In this document: positions 51,510 through 63,060 of the stretch, piece after piece | Position numbering within the stretch: position 1 is the first letter of the stretch | Layout of the letters: the number at the start of each line of letters is the position of its first letter | DNA from: Echinostoma caproni | Lineage: Eukaryota; Platyhelminthes; Trematoda; Plagiorchiida; Echinostomatidae | DNA length: 64,000 nucleotides | Assembly (NCBI GenBank): GCA_900618425.1 | Contig: UZAN01039750.1 | Span: 32,192-96,191, forward strand | Direction of reading: 5' to 3' | Position numbers and translations under genes: made by a program | Notes under the pieces: model-generated | Databases searched by the model: none | Seen by the model: the letters and a program-made list of their open reading frames with translations, nothing else | What the model was told of the DNA's origin: nothing

Positions 51510-52270
51510 GAATTTGACTTCAGTTTGCCTGACCGTAGAGGACACAGTAGGCCGCGCATGTAGAGTCAGTGTGCGTCTGTCTGTCTGTCACTGGCTGTTC
51601 GCGTTGCTTGGATTGCACGCGACGCTGAGATTAGCCGCAAGCGTGTGTATGTGTGCGCGAATGCATATATGTATATGAAAGTGCATGTGTATATGCGGCC
51701 GCCGACGCACGCACACACACGCGCGCGCGAACTCCAAGTCACGCACCACTCCCGTTACCGTCGCCGTTCCTGTCGCCGCCCTCGCGGCTTGATTGTGCCG
51801 TCACCACCACGTCCCCATCACCGATAACACCACCACCAAATACCATTACTCTTACTGATCTCCCCCACCCCGTAGCTTGAGGAGAGACAGGATAGCGCAA
51901 CTAGTCCCTCACCCCGCAGAGAAAATCTGTCCTCTGATTTGACCACCTCCTCTACGGACTCTCGAACGCACCCATACATGCATGCACGCGTGCATTTACT
52001 CGAGTCCCCTCCGCCTCCTCCCCGTGTGTACTGAAAGAAAAAAGACAATTGAAAGAAATAAGTAAATTAAATGGCAGTTGCGGACACGCCATCAAGTTCC
52101 GGATGGACTGTGATTGGTCGATGATAGGTGTCCGATCAAACGACCCCGTATCTCACCCCATCGAGTGCGCGCCAATTGCCGCACCGGGCATTGAAGATGG
52201 ACAGAATGACTGATGTCGGTGGACCAATGCTTCAAGCACCCCATAAACCGGGCTCTATTAGCGGGCAAGA
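51510..52270. promoter_or_regulatory. Presumed 5' UTR/promoter region of the BMP gene
   Basis: Sequence immediately upstream of the first in-frame ATG. It is richer in GC and CpG than the intron, with TGTG/CGCG alternation at 51640-51730 and CACCAC-rich sequence at 51800-51845. I cannot identify a TATA box, initiator or splice acceptor with confidence; location is the only support. Confidence 0.35.
51705..51729. repeat. Alternating purine-pyrimidine tract (CA/CG)
   Basis: 25 bases of uninterrupted purine/pyrimidine alternation mixing CA and CG steps, about 200 bp upstream of the first BMP ATG. A less regular alternating stretch precedes it from about 51643. Confidence 0.85.
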
Positions 52271-55200
52271 GTTTCTAGTTAGTTAAATTATCCATGGAAA
52301 TTGTAGGAATAAAAAGAGACCATGTGTGTGTGGTTGCGTGTGAAATGGCACGAGATCACCATAAGATTCGTCATTCCGTTTCCATTTTCCAATGCGTAGG
52401 ACACAGTGCCGGATAAGGCATTTACGACGGGTCAGTTAACTCTACACTACGCCCACAATGAAGAATAAAATAAACCCATAACCAAGCGGAGAAGCGAAGA
52501 AGAACAAATGTTTGTTTTTTGCACCGTTGGGTGCAATAGGTGGTCTTTCTGGCTGCATCATTTGCATGACCGGTTGCTTTCAAACATTCGTGCTTGTGTG
52601 TGCGCACGCCTTCAACCTTAATGCCCGCGCAGTGTATGCTCGCTTCTTAAGCTGATTTGTCCTCTGGGTCCATCGAACCCAAAACCAGCTTCATATGGGG
52701 GAATGCAAGATTGTCAAAATATGCGTCGCACAACGAGAGCCGGAGACGATGACTGAAATACAGTTTGACTTTTCTTTCACCCCCGAAAACGAACTGATAC
52801 ATCGACATGGACAAAATTTGGCGACGGAAATGACAATTCACGTCACCCGTACTCTACGCGGGTGGAGTAAAGCAGAGATGATAGGCTGCTGATGAGGAGG
52901 GGTCAGGATAAAGTTAACAACAAATATGCACGTGTGTGTGTGTGGATTCCACGAACAACTGTGCTTTGATGTGTGCAAGGCACATCACAGGTGGTCTCGG
53001 AGACCTTTTTCACTTTTGTCTGGACATTTCAACTTATTTTCTCCTCTCTGTTGTCGCATAGAACCTCCACAAATATATTTTGTTGTGTGTGTATGCATGT
53101 GTAAACTTCTCGTATTAGTCTAGTTGGTCTAGTTGCCAGGTTTACTGCAGTGTGCATTTTGATGAACCAACCAACCAACGAAGATGGTAAACTGCGGATG
53201 GAAGCTGTCATGTCTGAAAGATCACGGAAACAAATGCCGCGATGATAAGTGAATTAGAGCAGACAACGCCTGTCCAGGAAACACTGGCGCTCCTTGTGTA
53301 TGGCATGACCTCATTGTGAGTCATATTCTCCTCCCCGGGCCTCAGACAGCTACAACTGGAAGAAAAAAGCCATCAGGATTGTAAACCCCATACGTATCAG
53401 TGAATCTTTAATGCGTAGGCAGAGGATACTTCGACTGTTTCGTACGAACCCATAGGACCTTTCTTATTGTATATAATCAAAGTTAAAGCACCACACAAAA
53501 CTCTCATCTTTTTATTCTTTATTATTTCAGAGAAGGTGGGTTTCACCTTTTGAGTAAGTAAACAAAATTGTAAAAACCCCGTCAGAATGGGACTTGAGAA
53601 GGCGATCACTAGTGCTGTACGAACCGAGCAGTGTGATCTGCTACTGTCAGTGCATTGAATTTAGGATCCAGATGACAGCCGGAAGCCAATTTAGGTATCT
53701 TATAATCCACTTTTTTCTCGAAAGAAAAATCTACCTCAATGCGGGTAGCCATGCATAGTTCCCAATTTCGGCTTTCACGTACCGGAGTTTTTGAGCCTCT
53801 TTACAAATAATGGATCTAGTGAATCGGAATTGCAATGTTCACCGGCGGAAATGTTTATAGAAGACACATAGTGTTAAAATGTAACATGTTGGTGAATGTA
53901 GGCAGTTGACGAATTCTGGCCATTTCTCGAGGATAGGTTGTAATAATGAAAGTCCTGATTCTAGAGATGTAGCAGTATTTAAAGATATGCTGAGTTCTCA
54001 TCTTAATGACCTCACGAAAGTGAGACTTTACGAAAATGATTTTAACATTACATAGAAAACGAACACTGTTCGAATTGGAGGTGAAAAAGTGATGATTGGA
54101 AAATAGACGATGTAGATTAACATGACTATCTATTATAATATGCTGATACGCGTGAAAGCGCCTTACCATTAAGCATTATAGTTTATTCATTGGCTACAGA
54201 GGCTGGATTCACAGTTGTTTATGATATTTTACCGCAAACTGCAGACACGTGGATCTACCGTATTTGATGTAAGCGTTCTCAGAAGGAGAAATACGCATCT
54301 TACTACTGGTAGTTTTCGTATAGACTAACAGAACTGAATGATGATTGGTTGATTGAAACACGTGACTTCGTGGCATTAAAACGATATAGACTACCACTAC
54401 ATGAACCAAGCGGTCGTGCAATGGTAAACCAGAGCCTGATTTCACTACTTCTTCAAGCTCCACCCCAAGAAAGTTATGCTTCATGGGCCTCAACTACAAA
54501 CCCTACTGTATGGTTTTCCATTCGATAAAATGAAACCAATAACAAAATAATAAAGATAATAATAATAATAAACTAAGGCAATCACTAAATTCATACTTTT
54601 CCAAATACTACCAATTCACAAAGGGTGTTAAGAACACTTGCTGTGCATTGATAATTCTCATAGAACATCCTGGGGGGCGGGGTCGTGTCAATGATCAATG
54701 CAATAGGTTTTCCAATAGCTGTCGGACAACTTGATTTTGCCCGTAAGATGAAGTTTTGTAGTCCTAAAGAAGATTCTATCTAGCAACCCTTCCCCCGGAT
54801 ACACATTTATGCTGCTCAACAAAAATCGAATGACGAGACCCTTTTATGGTGTAAAAATGATGAATCCCTCGTGCCATTTTTCGGTTGTTAATAAAAAGTA
54901 ACTGAGGTTTCTTTAATTTTCCATCATGTTAGAAAACGAAAAAAATGGAACAATTTTGAATCACTCAATTTTTCAAAATCATATTTCATGATATTTGTAA
55001 GCGTAATACTTATCACCGTGAACAGGAAAAGAATGATGCTATTCATACGGGAAATTATAAGAAATAAGTGATACTACAGTACGTCAGCTGCACAACCAAG
55101 ACCCGAACGGAATTTCTTTGACAAACCGCTGCTGTTTTGTTGAAAGGCGCACCAAATTCTGGACAGGAAAATTCCTAATGATGATAACGCGGGATCGAAT

Positions 55201-55280
55201 ATGGCGTAAAGTATGAAGGGTGTCAAGAGAATATGGCTGTTCACCCTAAACTTGGTGACGTTCGCTCATGTGCACCCGCA
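52271..55280. other. No recognisable gene; upstream flank
   Basis: Upstream of the BMP first exon. Contains short GT tracts (52930-52945, 53085-53100) and an AAT-rich stretch at 54540-54575. Open frames are short, overlap on both strands and show no domain motif. Confidence 0.55.
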
Positions 55281-55282
55281 TA

Positions 55283-55450
55283 CAAGTGGGGGTGGCTCGA
55301 TGGTAATAACGTCACCAAAAAGTCACCTCGGGTTTGTGTTCGAATCCCACCACCACCGCCTAACTTTCCCCACTACGTGTTTTGAATGTCACCCCTTTGC
55401 TTGGCTACTTCCCCATTCCTGAAAGAAGTAAAATGAAAAGAAAAGCAAGA
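55283..55450 (+). repeat. tRNA-derived SINE, family 1, plus-strand copy
   Basis: A-box TGGCTCGATGG (55293-55303) and B-box GTTCGAATCCC (55338-55348), then the CACCACCACCGCC junction seen in copy 1. The diverged body CCCCATTCCTGAAAGAAGTA is followed by an A/G-rich tail. It is the only family 1 copy found on the plus strand. Confidence 0.75.
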
Positions 55451-55861
55451 AATTATTGTAGGTACATCACCTCATTATATATTCAGTCCTCGCACTTTTC
55501 TAGTCATAACTTTCCTAAAACTCCATGTGTGGTTTACTATAAAATGTATTGCATTAAGTCAGTTGATGAAGCATTGAAAATAGGCTTATGTGCTTAATCC
55601 CTTTATGTTAGCCTTTTAACTTTATTCCGTAAACTAACAAAAAGACTGTAGCAGTATTGTAACCCGTGTTCTTTCTGACCAGAGAGTTTCCGAACTAATA
55701 TCATCCATCCAAGTCACACGGGTGGGAGGGGTAGAAAGTATCAGATAACATGCGAACTGACAAGTTGTCCTTCGAATCCCCCAAAATCCACCGAATGGAC
55801 TTCTAAGGCTGAACTACTTGTTTAAATTGTCGTTCAGCAGCCTGTTATCTTCTATTTGAAT

Positions 55862-55935
55862 TGGGGATTCAAACGTGCGTAAGAAACACCGTCTTCTGGT
55901 TTGAATAACGTACACTGACAGCTGAGCTAAGGAAA
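55862..55935 (-). repeat. tRNA-derived SINE, family 3-like
   Basis: On the minus strand: A-box-like TTAGCTCAGCTG (55930-55919) and B-box-like CGTTTGAATCCC (55874-55863). Box spacing is about 44 nt. Confidence 0.45.
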
Positions 55936-56009
55936 ACCTCCCAGGGTGATCAACTTAGCTGTTATCTGATGGGTAACATATGTCCCTATAAGTTGGATAG
56001 GTGGTCCAA

Positions 56010-56095
56010 ATGTGAAAAGTTCAGCGGTAGAATCCCCTTGAAAGTGTTGTTGACCTCTATGATAGGGTTCGAATCACTCCAGAGCTAAGTAACTA
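56010..56095 (+). repeat. tRNA-derived SINE-like segment
   Basis: AGTTCAGCGGTAGAATCCCC (A-box-like, from 56019) and AGGGTTCGAATCAC (B-box, about 56064-56077) at tRNA-like spacing. Confidence 0.45.
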
Positions 56096-56849
56096 AACCC
56101 AATAAAATAATGAGACGTCAGCCAGCGAAAACAATTTGAATAACAGTCAACCTTCATGAAAGTGAGCAAAAGGGATCTATCAAAGTTAAGGGTTAATTGT
56201 CGACGTGAGTGTAAGGAATACAGAGACATTCTTGGCGGACGGCAAGACAGTGGGTTGAACTCGGGCAGGACGTGCATGTGTGGGAGTTTAGCTGGTACAT
56301 CGGGACTGATTTGTTGGGTTGATGTTTTCGAGGGTAGATCGGCCCCTGTCCCTTTATCAGCGGAATAGAATTCAGCTTTCATGGAGCACCTTTCTGAACA
56401 AAGATGGAATTTTACCTCAAAGATTTTTATCTCTTCTGCCTTGGTCAAACCATCCCTGATCGATTGCGGGAATTCGAAACAAGTTCCTGGGTGATCTCCG
56501 TGTATCTGCTCTACATTATTCTCATTAGCATGCCTAGTTTTGTTTGTATTGCGCAAAGTAAAAACTAGTTGCCATTTACAGAAAGCAACTATTGCATGAT
56601 ATAATCCTTTATCATAATAATAGTACTATTACACTAATATATATATATACAATAATGATAGATATAGTGATTACGTGGTTTTGGGCTGCTCTCCATCAGT
56701 TGGCCTTTATAGTATTTGACATGCACAATTGATCGATGTTTCACCGAAGTGCGAGGTGATGGATTTCTTTTAAATTAACGTCCATCTGCTTCAGCACCGT
56801 ATCTCAAAAATGTATAGTAGAAATACCCCACCGAACAACGAACTCTTAC

Positions 56850-57040
56850 TTTGACGCGGAGGGTACTTTATTCTCTTTTTCAACCATTTTACTCGAACCA
56901 GTTGACTGACTTTCATCGCGCTTAGCAGACAGTACAATATTTCGGGTCATTTCCTGCGACTCAACGCAACCAAACAGATGCCATCCGTGCATCGCGTACA
57001 CCAGAACTTGGTTTGCTTCGTTAGGACATGTTCCCACTTG
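56850..57040 (-). CDS. Candidate exon of unknown gene
   Basis: A 191-nt segment open in one frame and framed by good splice signals on the minus strand. The acceptor is a long C/T tract ending CCCCACCCAG (AG at 57042-57041); the donor is TCAAA|GTAAGA at 56850/56849. It would encode about 63 residues including VLVYAMHGWHLFGCVESQEM, then a Lys/Ser/Glu-rich end. I do not recognise the peptide and could not join it in frame to another segment. It could be a 5' exon of the BMP gene, part of a neighbour, or chance. The pyrimidine tract may simply be the complement of the G-rich repeat described at 57060-57082. Confidence 0.2.
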
Positions 57041-57059
57041 CTGGGTGGGGAAGGAAGGA

Positions 57060-57082
57060 GGGTGGGTGAGTGGGTGGGTGGG
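57060..57082 (+). repeat. G-rich tandem tract, G-quadruplex-capable
   Basis: Five runs of three G separated by 1-5 bases (GGGTGGGTGAGTGGGTGGGTGGG). It meets the usual G3+N1-7 folding rule. Its complement forms the pyrimidine tract of the candidate acceptor on the minus strand. Confidence 0.8.
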
Positions 57083-57779
57083 TAGAATGAACAGATGGAT
57101 AAACGGATTGTACTCCCACAAATGTCGTGTGTATATTGCACGCATATCTTACCGTGGGACGTGCAGCACTCACTGGGCACAGTTACTCTGCGAGGGGATT
57201 CAATCTCGGAGAACACTAATGACAGTTAATTCAGATTAGTTATTCAGACATGACATGCTAACAAATCACTTGCGCGGTTCATGAACTCTCATGTGTGACT
57301 GAAATGTTTCTGTGCGCCACATGCCTACTTGCTTTCTATCATCGTTCTGTTCGTCTGTATGTACTTGTGGTTAACTAGATATATCTTACGCCACATGAAA
57401 CTCCTGGCCACTTCAATGTTTAAAACAGACAAAGCGTTAAAAGGGGCAACCTCGTTGACAGGACCCCATCTCAGACAACAAAGTGACCAATGTCTAGTCC
57501 AAATAAATGAGAGTTTCAGACAACAAACAGTGACTGAGTCACTGAAATCATCAGCGTTCACGCGGCACGTGGTTTTGTTGAGTGGAAGCAGGGAAGCGGA
57601 AATGGAAGCGGGTGGGGTGAGAGAACGAGGGAGGAGCGACGGTTTTGCAACATCTACTTACTGGTGATGAATAAAATCTCGAAGGTCAGAAGTGGAATGC
57701 CACCGGTGTATTTGAGAACTTGATGGACATAATTCCAAACAATTCATTATCCCACAAGGAATTACATCGTAGACAGTCT

Positions 57780-57940
57780 TAAGGAAACGTGAAAACGAAA
57801 AGCACTGCCATACATTGTTTCCACCCTGTTGGGTCTCATCAGTAATGCAAATCCATAAAACGAATGAAAGATCCCGTGTCTGAACCTCACAGGTAGAACA
57901 CAAGCAGTAGGTATTATGAGATAATAATAATGAACCGAAC
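57780..57940 (-). repeat. SINE family 2, minus-strand copy
   Basis: Minus-strand sequence CTGATGAGACCCAACAGGG with following GTGCTTTTCGTTTTCACGTT matches the body of the element at 45396-45560. Upstream, GTGAGGTTCAGACACGGGA takes the place of the B-box region in decayed form. Confidence 0.5.
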
Positions 57941-57944
57941 ACGA

Positions 57945-60900
57945 TTCAGGAAGCTTTTTCCCAGGCACAAACCATAGATGAATTGGTCCTACAAGCTTCT
58001 GGAGGTCGAATAAGAAAGCCTAACTACAGTCTGTGTATTGGATTAATAATCTGTCCCAACGGAGTTAGGATCAAAGCGGATTCGATGGACCTAAACCACT
58101 GAAAATTCCTAAAGAATATTTTTGTTTAAACAGATGGGTATTATCTTGAAAAGTAATGAAGTTCCTCGGTGATGAATACCGCAATTTGGAAGAGGACATC
58201 AGGGTAAAAATAATTCTATTGATTTTGCCTTTGCAAAGGATTAGGCTGAAAGGAAAAGGAAAAAACGGAGAGAGACATAGCGATAAACCGTCTTGCTTTT
58301 CTTGGTAAAAAAGATTAAACCCCAATAGTGCAATATACGGGCACGACCATTTGATGAGGGGCTAGCGTTGTGACAAGGAAACTGGCGTGGAAGACAAGCT
58401 AACAGGCACGGTAGGGGTAAATTTATGGAAGTAAAAGCCATGGGGAAACTGTAAAGCAGGAACAAGGAAGTCATTGCCCGGCGATGTGGAGAAGACTTAA
58501 AGTGAGATCCGAGCACCGAGATGCCGACACGGTGAAGGGCTTTGCTTGCATCCGAGATTGAATGGTCAGAGAAAAAGTGTACTAGATCTCACGTTTGCCT
58601 GCAGCAATAAACGAATGAAGAAGAGCAGATTTAGTGCCCTTCATAGTGCATAGCACAGAGCTTCACTTCAGCTGGGCACAAAAATGGAACTCAGGCATTA
58701 ATTTATTGCATTTATTTGGAAATTAGATTTCTTGTAATATAAACAAACACGAGAAATCATTGGATATTGTGAATCATCCAACTGATTTTTGAAGACAATG
58801 TACACACGTTTCGTGAACAAGCAGAGGGATAAAATATTACTTTGTTTCAGATTTCTGAGCCACCCTGGTAAAAATTTTTAATTCTTTCCACGGATGACCG
58901 AAACGAGTTTTACTGTGAACTGCCGGAATAATTCAAAATATTTTCAATAAAGTGCGAGCATGTAACACATGCTCTTCTATTCTTTCATGTAGTATGACGA
59001 CCAAAATGCTTCTGATTGCCTTCAGAACCTCCTCAACAGAGTAAAATTTAGTTAAATTCGAATACAAATACAGACCTGAAAAATAAGGTGCAGATGAAGT
59101 GCCATTCCTTTGAGTGAGCGAATGAACAGGTGGAGAATACAAAATGGGATACTTTTTAATTTTGCTGCGTTCCGCTAATCGAAACACCAACGTCGGTTAC
59201 CTGACGAGTCGTTGTTGAGGAATCACATTCACGTTTTTATTTTCTCGGTTTTACCCGTCTCACCGTTTCAATTGAGTTTTAAGTTAACATCTAACAGGAC
59301 AGACGTGTTTACAAACATTTACGGCTCTTCACTGGTTGTCGGACGCCAGTATGCGGGACACTTTTGTGATGCCTGGAGAAAGTTCCCGGATCACAAACTA
59401 AGACTGTGGCAATTGTCTGGCATAAATTTCACTCCCCCTGTCCATTCCTGTGTCTGTTTCTTCGTTGGTGTAACTTTTGAGCTCATCAGTGATGACCTAC
59501 TTCCTGTCTTTCAACAGAGGTCGTGGTTTCCCGTCGACATTTAGATGAGAACCTTGAGTTCATTTTTCACAATTGACTTAAACCTAAGATCACCTTCAAT
59601 TACCCCTTCTATCTTTCTGTAATCACAAATAGAAAACACTAGTGAACACAACTATAAATGCTTCTAATGCTCATATGGTTTTTAATCTATAATTATACTT
59701 CGTTTTCAACAATTTCAACATGTAACTTTCCGAGAAACGCCTGCAGATGTCATTAGGACTCTCTTTACTCCTTCGTGTTTAATTTAAAATTTCAGCTTTT
59801 TGTATAGTGTTAAATCAACTCTGACTCGACTTTAAGGAGTGAAATCAGAGTGGGATAGACCTTGACCGGCGAAAACCCAAATACTCATTTCTGTGAATCG
59901 TGCCAGTAAATAACTTTAACAAACCCGCTCATATCAGTCATGATTTTATAGCTACGTGGTAGGTGAACCATTACGGGCAGAGTGTCATCTAATGTAGTTC
60001 TGATTTTCATCGTTCACTTCCTATCAGAACCGATTTGTCTGCTTTAAGCTATTGTTGAAAGAATACTTCGTCAGAATCTTTTCTATCACAGACATGAAGG
60101 TTGTCGCACAAATGAATACCACCTTTGTCTCTCTCTCGTTACTTGATCATGTGGTTCCACTATTCATATGTCAACGGTTAGGATATGAACACTAAAGGGA
60201 GAGAATAGAATTAGACGATTAATCATGTAAGATAAAGGATGGAAAACACATTCAATTCATCCTGCCTAATGTATCTTCTATGTGTTTGTCTTATAGCTAT
60301 ATTATTACATGCTTTAAAGCGATAAGTGAAAGCACTGTGATTGTATTTATGCAAATTAGCCGGTGGTTAAAATCGGACATAGTGCAGCTTATTTGAAGAC
60401 TTAGACCGTACAAAGATATAAAAAAATAAATACATTTTCTCTGGGTTTTTTTCCATACAGCTTTCAGCAGTTTCCATCATACAAAACCTTTATTTATAAA
60501 TTGAAAACTCATTGAATCAAGTAATCCATTTCATCTTCTAGAAGGGCGTTTTGAGATTTGTTTTTCTGTAGTAACGTGCATGGATTACTTGAATTAGGAG
60601 TTTTGACATCACCTTCAAACGAAAATGAGTCTGTGAAATACAGAATTACTAGGAACTGTGTATTTTTTAATTTTAAAATTAGAGCGTATAAATGCTTTTT
60701 GCTTGTCAGGTTCCCTCATCAATGTTGACAATCAGTGATCAATTTTTATGCGATGCCAAATGACAGGCAACCGTCACTAATAATTTGCAAAACTTCTGGA
60801 ATAGGCTTAGTTTGGATGATTGAGGGAGACTAGGACCTGATAAAACTTTTGGACGCTACATATGAGATAGTCTAGATTGAAATGTAAGAAGACGAATTTA

Positions 60901-61550
60901 CTGAAGCCGTCAAAAACCGCTTTTTCTCATGAAATCGTCGGGAGTAAAAAGGGAAATAAGAAAGCGAAATCCTCTTAATGTTGTTTAAGGAGTGATAAAC
61001 CCTCGTCGAATAATTAGATATACTTTTTCTCCGTCTAGTTCTGAGTTATCACCGCAGAGGAATTCGTTTAGCACAGAGCTAATACCACTGCATTCATTCA
61101 CTGCACTGTACAACCCGTGTTTATAGGCTTATAGGGAACCCCTAACTTGAAACAATTCAATATCCTGCCTTCATTATTCAAGGTTCATTTCAGAATATTC
61201 CCAACCGGACTAATAGGTAAAATGAAGTAATTCAGAAAGAAATTAATCGTGCGTTATATAAGGGGACAAGAAACAAATGTAAAATGCTGATAAGTAGCTG
61301 GTGGGTAATTTAGTATAGTCGCGACTAATGTGAAAAAGGCACAACTATACGGTCGGCTCGACCTATGCAAGTCGGGCGTACAAATCAGGTTCAAGCTGTC
61401 CTTGGCAAACCCCTTACAACACCATATGTCCAAATGGCTGAAGAAAGCCAGTTCGACGAGCCAGTGAAAGATAATTCCAAAAAGGCAGAAATTTTAATCA
61501 GAGGAAATCATCAGGAAAAGTGCTGAACATTGTTTACTTCGCAGCCCCTG
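57945..61550. other. No recognisable gene
   Basis: AT-rich flank. The longest open frame (59212-59544, plus, 110 codons, non-ATG start) has no recognisable domain. No repeat family identified above is evident here. Confidence 0.5.
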
Positions 61551-61557
61551 TTCACAA

Positions 61558-61935
61558 ATGTACCGGTTCATGAAACAATGCTCATCCCCTCGAAGGAAGA
61601 AACAACTTCAGATGAGTGTGGTTACGCCGATATTTGAACACGCATTTTCACTCTGTACGAACAGTAGGTTGGACCTTTTGCGGGAACATGTACACAGACA
61701 GTTCAGGTGTATCGAAATGATGAGTCTCATCTTGGCGAACGAAAGAGCAGGACTGGAGAACTGGTACGTGGACGACACCTTAGTTGCCACAGCCAATCAT
61801 GCCTGCATCCACTATGGAATCAGAATTAAAAAAACACTTCCTATTTTAATCACACGAGATCCATGGATAGAACGGATCTCGCTGAAAATATTTGGCGTCG
61901 TGCTCATGATTATTGAGGAAATTAGGTTGTCTTAG
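61558..61935 (+). pseudogene. Possible reverse-transcriptase fragment with YVDD motif
   Basis: A 126-codon plus-strand open frame with WYVDDTLVAT (YVDD at 61765-61776), the form of the catalytic motif used by Penelope-like and related reverse transcriptases. It is preceded by MSLILANERAGLEN, which could be a decayed '(S)PLLAN' block. Sequence further along does not match an RT that I recognise, and the nearby Penelope-like piece is on the other strand. The motif could be chance or an inverted fragment. Confidence 0.25.
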
Positions 61936-62039
61936 CCTCGACGAACGGAAAACAAAATCACAAGGCGTTGTTTATAACGTTTCTATCCTCTTGGAAAACC
62001 TTTAACAAGTTATTTAATCGGTTAACCTGACGTTACAAA

Positions 62040-63060
62040 CAATTATAAAGTGATGGGATGATGACATCGTATAGAACTTGGATGTGATTCGAACATACGT
62101 GTGTTTGTGTGTGCTGCTGATCATTCGACAGGTGGTTGGGACGAGTGAACTTAGTCTGCCCCGTCGGATCAATTGATTGCCGTATGTTCAGCGTTGATCA
62201 GGAGCGCTTCGGCTACCAAACGTTCCTTGTGACTTCTGAAACCACACTTTAGAATGCGCGGCCTTTGAAATCAACTGCATGTTCTTCGCACATTGCGTGA
62301 CCAGCATTTGAGGAATTGTGTTCCACTCGATTCTAACCTGCTGCATCATTTAGAATCCTTTTCTTTAGACTCATGTGTTCAATCATTCGTTTCTCCAGGC
62401 TTCTGGACATTTGGCCGACATACTTCACAGGACAGTCTAGACAATGTGTTCCATACACTATGTCAGAAGTGTCCCCTTTTTCACGGGGGTCTTTGAGGTT
62501 AGCTGGTTTGGAGTGAATTGTGTTAGTTGTTGAACACAACCCTCATGTTGACACGGTTAAGTATCCGTCGTATGTCTTCGGACATGTTTCTACGATATGG
62601 AACAACAACAGTTCACAAACAATCGTTTTTCGGCGCAGTTGACTGTAGTGGGTTGATATTCCGATGTTTAAATTTTTCGATGAAATCCTTCGGATATTCA
62701 TTATCTTCTAGTTCTTTAGTAATCCGGTTCATCTCTTGACGTTTATCCTTTTTGTTGGTTACTGGTTTCCGATCTTGAGTAATTAGGCTAAGTTCTACTG
62801 GCATCTTGATTTTGATCGATTGGTCAGAATGGAAGTTGAGATATCATCCCGTCCTCTGTATCTTTCCTGTGTATCATCACCGATACTTTACCAGAGACCA
62901 GTACTTTCACACGGCAATCAAGAGTTGTCAGTCGTTTCCAGTATGAACTTGATTGGTTGTGAAAGTCCTTTAAAAACTGCGTGAATGATTCGATATGCAC
63001 TTTCTTAACCAACATTACTAACAAGGTGGCGGACAGAACCAGCTCGAAATCGGTGCATCA
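62040..63060 (-). pseudogene. Penelope-like retroelement remnant, second family
   Basis: The minus strand from about 63030 reads VMLVKKVHIESFTQFLKDF (end of the RT palm), DCRVKVLVSGKVSVMIHRKD, and EMNRITKELEDNEYPKDFIE (connector). It continues with VPYRRNMSEDIRRILNRVN (linker) and DIVYGTHCLDCPVKYVGQMS followed by RSLEKRMIEHM, a GIY-YIG core with YVG at 62422-62414. A frameshifted C-terminal part (VDFKGRAF, SVVSEVTR) reaches about 62200, and similar non-coding 3' sequence runs to about 62040. The H-C-L-D-C-P-V-K-Y-V-G layout differs from the family at 11884 and 23030, so this is a separate lineage. At least three frame changes and several stops make it non-functional. Confidence 0.8.

Noticed and set aside
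51190..51678. Plus-strand 162-codon open frame with a leucine-rich stretch
   Set aside because: It is the antisense of the Ser/Asn-rich N-terminal part of the BMP first exon; the leucines mirror AGC/AGT serine codons.
56074..56556. Minus-strand 160-codon open frame
   Set aside because: No domain recognised. An acceptor-like CAG occurs inside it, but joining it to the candidate exon at 56850 gives an early stop. Kept only as a note.
62060..62110. B-box-like ATGTTCGAATCACATCC on the minus strand
   Set aside because: It lies in the 3' part of the Penelope-like fragment at 62040-63060 and has no A-box partner, so a separate SINE is not supported.
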